A stretch of DNA of 9,676 bases, from NCBI GenBank assembly GCA_007129135.1, contig SKWB01000396.1, forward strand, positions 1 through 9,676, read 5' to 3'. The DNA comes from Halococcaceae archaeon (GTDB lineage: Archaea > Halobacteriota > Halobacteria > Halobacteriales > Halalkalicoccaceae). Position 1 is the stretch's first letter, and the number at the start of each line of letters is the position of its first letter. The notes beneath the pieces were generated by a model, which saw only the letters and a list, made by a program, of their open reading frames with translations, was not told the DNA's origin and searched no databases. The position numbers and the translations under genes were made by a program. This document shows, piece after piece, positions 1-5,289 of the stretch.

Positions 1-591
1 GGCTTGCTCGAGCCGGAGGACGGCTCGATCGAGCTGTTCGGCCAGCCCGTCTCGTCGTTCGACGACGGCGGGCGCATCGGCTACGTCTCCCAGCAGGCGA
101 CCAACCGGGGCAAGACGATGCCGGTCACGGTCCGCGAGTGCGTCCGGATGGGCCGGTTCGCCCACGTCGGCCGCGGCCGCCTCGGCGAGGCCGACCACGA
201 AGCGGTCGCCAGCGCGCTCGAGCGGGTGGGGATCACCGACCTCGCCGACCGGCGGATCGGTCAGCTCTCGGGCGGCCAGCGCCAGCGGGCGTACATCGCC
301 CGTGCGCTCGCGGGCGAGGCCGACCTGCTCGCGCTCGACGAACCCGCCGTCGGCGTCGACGCGGAGTCGAGGGACGTCTTCTACGACCTGCTCGACCAGC
401 TGAACGCCTCCGGTATCACCATCGTGCTGATCGAACACGACATCGGCGTCGTGACCGACCACGCCGACCACGTCGCCTGTCTCAACACCGAGCTCTACCA
501 CCACGGCAGCACCGAGGGGTTCGTCGAGAGCGACGCGCTCACCCGGGCCTACGGGAAGACGGCGCGGATCGTCACCCACGACCACCCATGA
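1..591 (+). CDS. Metal-type ABC transporter ATP-binding protein (5'-truncated)
   Basis: This is the cytoplasmic ATPase subunit of an ABC importer. The reading frame is open from base 1 and the true start lies outside the window; 196 residues remain. Visible motifs are the Q-loop (YVSQQ, about bases 82-96), the ABC signature LSGGQRQR (265-288), Walker B LLALDEP (325-345) and the switch histidine in IEHD (436-438). The Walker A P-loop would be upstream. The gene ends at ATGA, overlapping the start of an ABC-3 family permease, so the two are translationally coupled and probably form one transporter. The permease family points to zinc, manganese or iron(II) import. The sequence does not show which metal, and the substrate-binding protein is not in view. 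The D-loop region and C-terminus look intact, so the truncation is only the window edge. Confidence 0.94.
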   Translation, partial: GLLEPEDGSIELFGQPVSSFDDGGRIGYVSQQATNRGKTMPVTVRECVRMGRFAHVGRGRLGEADHEAVASALERVGITDLADRRIGQLSGGQRQRAYIARALAGEADLLALDEPAVGVDAESRDVFYDLLDQLNASGITIVLIEHDIGVVTDHADHVACLNTELYHHGSTEGFVESDALTRAYGKTARIVTHDHP

Positions 592-1673
592 GCCTGGACA
601 CCGACCACGTCGACGATCCCGACGGCTCGTTCGTGGGCTCGACCGATCCGTTCAGACCGCACGGCCTCCGTGGGGCGGTCGAACTCGCGGGGGTAGCCCT
701 CACGTCGCTGCTCGCGGCGGTCATGCTCTCGTTCATCGCGCTCTACTGGCTGCGCGACACCGCCCTCGGCGCGCCCGCCTACGAGCAGTTCATGATCGCA
801 GGGCAGTGGGTCGACCTCTACCTCGGGACGCGCGTGTTCAGACACCCGTTCATGTGGCAGTCGCTCGCGACCGGCGTCCTGATCGGGGTCGTCGCCCCGA
901 TGGTCGGGACGTTCGTCGTCCACCGGGAGATGGCGCTGATCGGCGAGACGCTCGCACACACGGCGTTCGCGGGCGTCGCCGTCGGCCTGCTCGTCGGCGG
1001 CTTCTTCGGCTGGGGCGGATCGCTGTTGTTCGTCGCGCTCGTGGTGAGCGTCCTCGGCGCGCTCGCGCTCCAGTGGCTCACGGAGAACACGAACAGCTAC
1101 GGTGACGTCCCGATCGCGATCATGCTCTCGGGCAGTTTCGCCGTCGGGACGCTCCTGATCAGCTGGGGACGCGATTTCATGTCGGTCACGATCGACATCG
1201 AAGGCTACCTCTTCGGGAGCCTGGCGATCGTCACCGCGGGCGGCGCGCGGCTGATGGCGGTGCTCAGCGTCCTCGTCGTCGCGCTCGTGCTCTACAACTA
1301 CAACCAGCTCCTGTTCGTCACCTTCGACGAGCAGGCCGCCCAGGTCGCCGGCTTCGAGGTCCGCTGGTACAACGCCCTGCTGATCGTGATGACGGCGGTG
1401 GTCGTCGTCGGCGCGATGCAGATCCTCGGCGTGATCCTCGTCGCCGCGATGCTCGTCGTGCCGGTCGCCGCCGCCTCGCAGGTCGCACTGAGCTTCCGGG
1501 AGACGCTCGTCCTCTCGATACTGTTCGGGCAGCTCTCGATCCTCGGCGGGTTCGCCGTCGCCATCGGCGCCAGTCTCCCGCCGGGCGGCTCGATCGTCGT
1601 CGTCGCCATCGCGATCTACCTCCTCTGTATCCTCCTCTCGGATCGGTCGGTGACCGCGCTCTCGGTCCACTGA
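588..1673 (+). CDS. ABC-3 family metal transporter permease
   Basis: This 361-residue integral membrane permease pairs with the preceding ATPase. Hydrophobic segments lie at about residues 31-54, 90-112, 122-140, 144-162, 174-192, 221-238, 263-298, 306-326 and 332-350. The stretch LIGETLAHTAFAGVAVG (117-133) matches the conserved LxGDxLSHxxxPGVxxG region of the ZnuB/MntC (ABC-3) family. The N-terminal ~30 residues are acidic and hydrophilic, a haloarchaeal-style extension. The start is the ATG at 588, which shares ATGA with the ATPase stop; an open frame extends further upstream but only as a shadow inside the ATPase gene. The predicted role is translocation of Zn2+, Mn2+ or Fe2+ across the cell membrane. 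The metal cannot be assigned from sequence alone. Confidence 0.94.
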   Translation: MSLDTDHVDDPDGSFVGSTDPFRPHGLRGAVELAGVALTSLLAAVMLSFIALYWLRDTALGAPAYEQFMIAGQWVDLYLGTRVFRHPFMWQSLATGVLIGVVAPMVGTFVVHREMALIGETLAHTAFAGVAVGLLVGGFFGWGGSLLFVALVVSVLGALALQWLTENTNSYGDVPIAIMLSGSFAVGTLLISWGRDFMSVTIDIEGYLFGSLAIVTAGGARLMAVLSVLVVALVLYNYNQLLFVTFDEQAAQVAGFEVRWYNALLIVMTAVVVVGAMQILGVILVAAMLVVPVAAASQVALSFRETLVLSILFGQLSILGGFAVAIGASLPPGGSIVVVAIAIYLLCILLSDRSVTALSVH

Positions 1674-1771
1674 TACCGTTCCCGACACCCAAGCCCGCTC
1701 CGACCACCCCTTCCAACAGCCCGGTTTTCGGGGACGACGACGGTCGGAGACGGGTCCGTGGAGACGGGGAG

Positions 1772-1777
1772 TATAAA
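1772..1777 (+). promoter_or_regulatory. TATA box for the 1801 gene
   Basis: TATAAA is centred about 27 nt upstream of the ATG at 1801, the usual archaeal TATA-to-start distance. The transcript would begin at or next to the start codon (leaderless). No Shine-Dalgarno motif lies before the ATG. Confidence 0.75.
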
Positions 1778-1800
1778 CGCACCCGGTCGTAACTCGGGGC

Positions 1801-2766
1801 ATGTCGTGGCACGCGCTCGTCGCCGCCCGCGAAGCCGTGGGCGCGACAGGCGCGCTGCTCACCGGCCGGTCGATCCCCGACTGGACACGCCTCGCGCTGC
1901 TCACCGTCTTCGTCGGCGGTCCGACGGCGGCCCTCGTCGCGGACTTCAACCTGGGAACCCCACTCGGGATGGAGCTCCTCGCGCCCGATCCTACCGATCC
2001 GGAGCTACTGCCGGTCACCGCCGCCGCGCTGGTCGCTGCCACGGTCGCCCTCTCGCTCTACATCGTCGTGGGTGCGGTCTTCGAGTTCGTCGTCCTCGAT
2101 GCGCTGCGTGGGCGGCCGTTCGCCATCCTCGTCCGCTTCCCGAATCACCTCCGGCCCGCTCTCGACCTCGTCGCCTTCCGGCTCACCGTCTACGGTCTCG
2201 TGATCGCAGTTCTGGCCGTCGCGCTCGCTGCCACCGTCGGTGCCGACGGCCGTCTCGCGACGGCGGGATCGCTCTCGCTCGTCACCGCCGCTCTCGGTGG
2301 ACTGGCCCTCTCCCGACTGACCTCGCGGCTCGTCGTTCCGGTCATGCTCGTCGAGGGGTGTTCGCTCCGCGAGGGCTGGCGACGCGTACGCCACCGGATC
2401 GAACGGCGTCCGGGAGAGTACGCGGTCTACCTGGCCGTCGATCTCGCGGCGCTCGCGCTCGTCCTCGTCTTCGGGGCGGCGCTCGGTGCCCTCGCGGCCG
2501 TCGTGGTCGCGCTCCCCCTCGGGGCGTTCGGCCTCGGTCTCGGGAGCACGCTCGTGGCGAGCGGGCTCTCCGGGGAGGTCGTCACGGGCGTGATCGGGCT
2601 CCTCTTGCTCCCGCCGTATCTCGTGGGTACGCTCGCGCTCGTGGCCCTCGTCCACGTGCCGGCCACCGTCTACGTCAGATATCTCGCACTGTTGACCCTC
2701 GCGAAGACCGACCGGCGGTACGGTCGCGGGCCGGACGGTCGTCTCCACGGGATCGAATCCGGATGA
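1801..2766 (+). CDS. Haloarchaeal multi-pass membrane protein (DUF7544-like)
   Basis: This 321-residue protein has no function I can assign. It is strongly hydrophobic, with membrane segments at about residues 28-48, 71-98, 127-147, 155-180, 207-247 and 262-290. A basic loop (REGWRRVRHRIERR, 190-203) is probably cytoplasmic, and the tail (301-321) is short and hydrophilic. The N-terminal MSWHALVAAREAV pattern and the C-terminal TVYVRYLALLTLAKTD resemble a family of haloarchaeal membrane proteins that I remember as DUF7544; this is recall, not a search result. The ATG at 1801 is favoured because a TATAAA box sits 27 nt upstream. The gene is separated from the ABC operon by 127 bp and has its own promoter, so it is probably monocistronic. 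A series of hairpins begins five bases after its stop codon. Confidence 0.87.
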   Translation: MSWHALVAAREAVGATGALLTGRSIPDWTRLALLTVFVGGPTAALVADFNLGTPLGMELLAPDPTDPELLPVTAAALVAATVALSLYIVVGAVFEFVVLDALRGRPFAILVRFPNHLRPALDLVAFRLTVYGLVIAVLAVALAATVGADGRLATAGSLSLVTAALGGLALSRLTSRLVVPVMLVEGCSLREGWRRVRHRIERRPGEYAVYLAVDLAALALVLVFGAALGALAAVVVALPLGAFGLGLGSTLVASGLSGEVVTGVIGLLLLPPYLVGTLALVALVHVPATVYVRYLALLTLAKTDRRYGRGPDGRLHGIESG

Positions 2767-2770
2767 AAGA

Positions 2771-2846
2771 GGCGGATAATCCGCCGGGGTGACGGGGTCC
2801 GGGCAGGAGCGTCACCCCTCTGCCGGTTGTCAGAGGCACTCCGGCA
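2771..2846 (+). terminator. Three tandem perfect hairpins after the membrane protein gene
   Basis: Three perfect inverted repeats follow each other directly after the stop codon. They are GGCGG/CCGCC (2771-2775 and 2781-2785), GGGGTGACG/CGTCACCCC (2786-2794 and 2810-2818) and TGCCGG/CCGGCA (2821-2826 and 2841-2846). They could stabilise the 3' end of the transcript, assist termination or form a separate small RNA. No T-tract follows immediately; the nearest T-rich DNA is at 2908-2928. Confidence 0.5.
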
Positions 2847-2907
2847 CTCTCACCGTCTCGCCCGATCCTCTTTACCCCATCTCTCGACCCACTCGTCAAT
2901 GACTGAG

Positions 2908-2930
2908 TTTTAGTATATAAAATTTTCTAT
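2908..2930. other. Isolated AT-rich patch
   Basis: This run of about 23 bases is almost entirely A/T in otherwise GC-rich DNA and contains both TATATAAA and TTTT tracts. It could terminate rightward transcription through oligo-T. It could also be a TATA box, giving the PRC-barrel gene a second start site near 2945 with a leader of about 50 nt. Confidence 0.45.
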
Positions 2931-2968
2931 CTCCATATCCCGGATCACGGTCCGGCCTATCCGTCAAC

Positions 2969-2974
2969 TATTAC
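2969..2974 (+). promoter_or_regulatory. TATA-like box for the PRC-barrel gene
   Basis: TATTAC is centred about 27 nt before the ATG at 2998, which fits a leaderless haloarchaeal transcript. The bases between box and start are GC-rich and contain no Shine-Dalgarno motif. Confidence 0.6.
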
Positions 2975-2997
2975 ACCCGGCCGGCCGATGTGCGCGC

Positions 2998-3300
2998 ATG
3001 GAGCGGATTCCGGAGAACATCACGGCGCTCGTCGGTCGCGAAGTCTACTCGAACAACGGCGTCTTCGTCGGCGAGATCGAAGACGTCAGGCTCGACCTCG
3101 ACGCCGAACTCGTAACCGGGCTGGCGCTGGGCCGGACGAACGACGAACTCTTCGCCGCGTACACCGGCGGCACCCGTGGCGTGATGATCCCCTACCGGTG
3201 GGTGCGATCGGTCGGCGACATCGTCCTCGTCAACGACGTCGTCGAACGGCTGAAAGAGACCGACGAAGCGGAGTCCGAGGCCGAAGAGGTCGCGGTCTAG
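2998..3300 (+). CDS. PRC-barrel domain protein (CdpB-like candidate)
   Basis: This is a 100-residue acidic cytoplasmic protein. Residues 7-85 form a single PRC-barrel: ALVGREVYSNNGVFVGEIEDV is the typical first part, and VMIPYRWVRSVGDIVLVND is the closing part. The last ~15 residues are a disordered glutamate-rich tail (ETDEAESEAEEVAV). PRC-barrel proteins are small beta-barrel adaptors. In Haloferax, two short members (CdpB1 and CdpB2) belong to the FtsZ-based division machinery. The size and neighbourhood make this a candidate CdpB1-type protein, but that is inference; haloarchaea carry several PRC-barrel paralogues. The gene is convergent with the DHH phosphoesterase gene, and the two overlap by their stop codons. 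The ATG start is supported by the TATA-like box 27 nt upstream and by the domain beginning almost at the N-terminus. Confidence 0.95.
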   Translation: MERIPENITALVGREVYSNNGVFVGEIEDVRLDLDAELVTGLALGRTNDELFAAYTGGTRGVMIPYRWVRSVGDIVLVNDVVERLKETDEAESEAEEVAV

Positions 3301-4736
3301 GAGCCGTTCTCGCTCTCGACGCCCATCGCGTCGAAGAGCTTCCGCCGCACCGCCTCCTCGGTGAGCTCCAGGAGCGTCTCCTCGCTGGCTTCGATCCCCG
3401 TGAACAGCCCCAGCGGGATCTCGACGCTCGCCTGCGTCGAGTGCCCGACGGTCTCGCCGATCTCCGAGAAGGCGTCGCTCAGCACCCGCCCGATGTTGAG
3501 TCGGATGTCCTTCGAGCGGGCGGCGAGGTAGATCGTGTCCTTCGCGATGCCGAAGACGGCGGTGGTCGTGATCCCCTCCAGGTTGAGCAGGTGTTGTGCG
3601 GCCTGTTCGACCGCCTCCCGATCCCGGACGAAACCGGCGTTCGAGGCGAGGTGACTGCCCTGGACCTCGCGGTTCTGGATCGCCTCGGCGAGCACGTCGA
3701 GCGTCTCCGGGCTCATCGAGGGCGATTCGACCTGCTCGAGCGTGTCGTGGTTCGCGAACGGGTAGAGATAGGCCGCCGCGGTGAGGTCCGCTGGCGTCGT
3801 ATCGCGCTTGAAGTCGAGCGTCTCCGCGCGGATCCCGTAGAGCAGCGCGGTCGCGACGGTCTCGTCGACCGAGACGTCGAACTCCTGGACGTACTTCGTG
3901 AGGATCGTCGAGGTCGACGTCATCTGGGGCCTGAGATCGACGAACGCGACGGTGTCGTCGGGGTCGGCGTCGTTGTGGTCGATCAGGATGTCGACCGGGC
4001 GGCCGAGCCCGTCGTCCAGCAGCGAGCTATCGACGATCGCGACCGTCTCGTACCCCGAGAGCGGGCTCTCGGCGTCGCGGTCGATCGCCGTCATCTCCAC
4101 GTCGAGGAGGTTCACGAACGCCCGGTTCTCCTGGTGGCCGACCTCGCCCAGATAGAGGATATCCGCCTCCACGTCGAGGTGGGCGGCGATCGCCCGCAGC
4201 GCGACCGCGCTCGCGATCGAGTCCGGATCGGGGTTGTCGGGCGTGAGGATGCCCATGCGCGAGCCGGTCCCCTCGATCACCTCGGCCAGCTGGCTGGCCT
4301 TGTGCTCGAGTTCGCCGGACTCGAGCGCCCGGAGCGCGGAGTCGGCGATCACCGCCGAGGGGTTGATCACCGTATCGGCACCGACCGCGGCGAGCTCGTC
4401 GCCGGTCACCGGGTCGCTCGCGCGCGCGACGACGAACTGGGTGCCGTTTCGCTCGCGGATGTTCCGCACCGCGGCCTCGTTCGCCTCGACGTCCGAGGAG
4501 AGGATGAGTATGATGTCCCGTTCGGCCGCCGCCTCCGCGGCCTCGCCCTCCCTGATGTCGCCGACCTGTGCGTTCAGGTCCTGGTCCCGAAGCGTCTCCA
4601 CACGGTCCGCGTCGCGGTCGATGATCAGGACGTCACGGCCCTGGCCGACCAGCTCTTCGGCGACCGCGTGGCCGACGCTCCCACAGCCGAGGATCGCGTA
4701 GGAAGACATCGCGGATACGGGTACCCCAGCGCTCAT
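3297..4736 (-). CDS. TrkA_N-DHH-DHHA1 family phosphoesterase
   Basis: This 479-residue protein combines a nucleotide-binding domain with a metal-dependent phosphoesterase. Residues 12-135 form a Rossmann TrkA_N/RCK_N domain (GCGSVG at 17-22, then IID at 38-40). The DHH domain follows with NPDPDSIAS (168-176), the DSS motif (236-238) and IDHND (252-256) in place of DHH. A DHHA1 domain lies near the C-terminus, with VGHSTQ at 430-435 where many relatives have GGGH. Relatives hydrolyse short oligonucleotides or cyclic dinucleotides. Euryarchaeal proteins with this architecture have been proposed as c-di-AMP phosphodiesterases, so that role is a hypothesis here. I chose the start at 4736 because a CTTAAG box lies 27 nt upstream; the internal ATG at 4709 (MSSYAILG) is a plausible alternative. 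The open frame upstream of 4736 runs antisense through tRNA-Lys and is spurious. Confidence 0.95.
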   Translation of the reverse strand: MSAGVPVSAMSSYAILGCGSVGHAVAEELVGQGRDVLIIDRDADRVETLRDQDLNAQVGDIREGEAAEAAAERDIILILSSDVEANEAAVRNIRERNGTQFVVARASDPVTGDELAAVGADTVINPSAVIADSALRALESGELEHKASQLAEVIEGTGSRMGILTPDNPDPDSIASAVALRAIAAHLDVEADILYLGEVGHQENRAFVNLLDVEMTAIDRDAESPLSGYETVAIVDSSLLDDGLGRPVDILIDHNDADPDDTVAFVDLRPQMTSTSTILTKYVQEFDVSVDETVATALLYGIRAETLDFKRDTTPADLTAAAYLYPFANHDTLEQVESPSMSPETLDVLAEAIQNREVQGSHLASNAGFVRDREAVEQAAQHLLNLEGITTTAVFGIAKDTIYLAARSKDIRLNIGRVLSDAFSEIGETVGHSTQASVEIPLGLFTGIEASEETLLELTEEAVRRKLFDAMGVESENGS

Positions 4737-4760
4737 TGCCCCCACTATCCGGGGTCGACA

Positions 4761-4766
4761 CTTAAG
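4761..4766 (-). promoter_or_regulatory. TATA-like box for the DHH phosphoesterase gene
   Basis: CTTAAG is centred 27 nt upstream of the minus-strand ATG at 4736. It supports that start over the ATG at 4709 and implies a leaderless transcript. Confidence 0.6.
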
Positions 4767-4809
4767 CCTCCCCTTCCAGTGGGGTTCCCGGACCGTGAGA
4801 AAGGAAACG

Positions 4810-4814
4810 TATTT
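4810..4814 (+). promoter_or_regulatory. TATA-like box for tRNA-Lys
   Basis: TATTT, preceded by the purine-rich GGAAACG, lies about 30 nt upstream of the tRNA 5' end. That is the expected position for an archaeal tRNA promoter. The gap 4737-4841 therefore holds two divergent promoters. Confidence 0.55.
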
Positions 4815-4841
4815 CCTCGCCGCGACAGAACTCGAAACCGA

Positions 4842-4915
4842 GGGCCGGTAGCTCAGTCCGGCAGAGCGTCTGGCTTTTAACCAGATGGTCGTGGGTTCGA
4901 ATCCCATCCGGCCCG
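4842..4915 (+). tRNA. tRNA-Lys(UUU)
   Basis: A complete 74-nt cloverleaf is present. The acceptor stem is GGGCCGG/CCGGCCC, the D-arm GCTC/GAGC, and the anticodon stem TCTGG/CCAGA around loop CTTTTAA, giving anticodon UUU for lysine. A five-base variable loop follows, then a T-arm with TTCGAAT and discriminator base G4915. No intron is present and CCA is not encoded. It is transcribed divergently from the phosphoesterase gene. The 3' end is followed by an array of T-arm look-alikes, consistent with this tRNA having served as an integration target. Confidence 0.98.
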
Positions 4916-5038
4916 TCGCTGGTCGCGAACGGACGTGAGCGACTGCAACGGCTACACGGGTTCGAACCCTACCGGGCGCGCACAGCGAGCGGAGTGAGCG
5001 AGCACGTCCGGGATCGGTTCGAATCCCATCCGGCCCGC

Positions 5039-5070
5039 TCGCACCGCGAGCACGTTCGAGAGCGGTGCGA
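5039..5070 (+). repeat. Perfect 9-bp inverted repeat within the T-arm array
   Basis: TCGCACCGC (5039-5047) pairs perfectly with GCGGTGCGA (5062-5070) across a 14-nt loop. It begins two bases after the 22-nt tRNA-Lys 3'-end copy. It is a strong stem in either DNA or RNA. Confidence 0.7.
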
Positions 5071-5120
5071 CGCGTAGCCCGGTGGATTCGAATCAGAGAG
5101 CGAAGCGAGTCGCACGAGCG

Positions 5121-5158
5121 GAGCGACCGTGGTTCGAATCCCCTCTCGTCGGTCGCTC
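5121..5158 (+). repeat. Perfect 9-bp inverted repeat enclosing a T-arm copy
   Basis: GAGCGACCG (5121-5129) and CGGTCGCTC (5150-5158) form a 9-bp stem. Its 20-nt loop contains the fifth T-loop core GGTTCGAATCCCC. This is the last identifiable T-arm copy. Confidence 0.7.
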
Positions 5159-5205
5159 TCCGCGCTTGAGGCGTGGCCACGATACGGTTCGTCAGACGGA
5201 GGTCG

Positions 5206-5231
5206 GACACATGTGTGAAAGTGTGACACAT
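5206..5231. promoter_or_regulatory. Operator-like repeat upstream of the protease promoter
   Basis: GACACAT occurs at 5206-5212 and again at 5225-5231, 19 bp centre to centre (about two helical turns). The first copy sits in a perfect palindrome ACACATGTGT (5207-5216). The second is flanked by GTGTG, giving a further inverted pair. It lies about 20-45 nt upstream of the TATA-like box at 5250, where an activator or repressor could bind. This is inference from position and symmetry. Confidence 0.45.
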
Positions 5232-5249
5232 TCTGCGAACCTGCAGACG

Positions 5250-5258
5250 TTACTTAGG
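5250..5258 (+). promoter_or_regulatory. TATA-like box for the serine protease gene
   Basis: TTACTTAGG lies about 35 nt before the ATG at 5290, predicting transcription from about 5280 and a leader of roughly ten bases. This favours the 5290 start over the internal ATG at 5341, which would need a longer leader. Confidence 0.5.
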
Positions 5259-5289
5259 AGGCTCCGGTCCGTAGCGACGATCGGATTGG

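Larger units (their letters stand above)
4894..5158 (+). repeat. Array of degenerate tRNA T-arm/3'-end copies downstream of tRNA-Lys
   Basis: Five TTCGAA cores lie in the same orientation at 4896, 4961, 5018, 5087 and 5133; the first belongs to tRNA-Lys. The third copy (5016-5037) matches the tRNA 3' end (4894-4915) exactly over 22 nt, through the discriminator base. The other copies keep the T-loop core but have mostly lost the T-stem pairing. Between them are GC-rich spacers with GAGCGnAGCGAG-like motifs and hairpins. No protein gene is credible here. Possible explanations are attachment-site scars from repeated integration, decayed tRNA duplications, or a functional RNA. Confidence 0.75.

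Noticed and set aside
1720..1732. CCCG-GTTTT-CGGG hairpin after the ABC permease gene
   Set aside because: A four-base stem is too weak to call a terminator with confidence. The 127-bp gap otherwise shows only the promoter at 1772 and a short GGAGACGGG direct repeat.
549..2042. A 497-codon open frame on the minus strand across the ABC permease and the next promoter
   Set aside because: It is antisense to two convincing membrane proteins. Its translation is low-complexity Asp/Arg/Glu/His, and it arises from the strong GC third-position bias.
2675..2899. A 74-codon minus-strand frame in the 2767-2997 gap
   Set aside because: It needs a TTG start, overlaps the membrane protein gene and runs through the hairpin series. 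Its Arg/Gly/Ser-rich translation looks random.
4971..5083. A permuted tRNA made from ACCGGGC (4971-4977) and GCCCGGT (5077-5083), which are complementary
   Set aside because: No D-arm or anticodon arm can be found between or around these heptamers, and a 7-bp match is expected by chance in such GC-rich DNA.
4916..5165. CRISPR array
   Set aside because: The repeated unit is only a short T-arm core, spacing is irregular (46-69 bp), and repeats are not near-identical apart from one pair. No cas gene is nearby.
4969..5229. An 86-codon minus-strand frame within the T-arm array
   Set aside because: Its translation comes from antisense T-arm copies, and it has no promoter or coding character.
4737..5231. 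N-terminal extension of the DHH phosphoesterase frame up to 5231
   Set aside because: It runs antisense through tRNA-Lys and the T-arm copies. Peptides such as GFEPTT and GWDSN are typical spurious translations of tRNA antisense strands, the kind collected in AntiFam.
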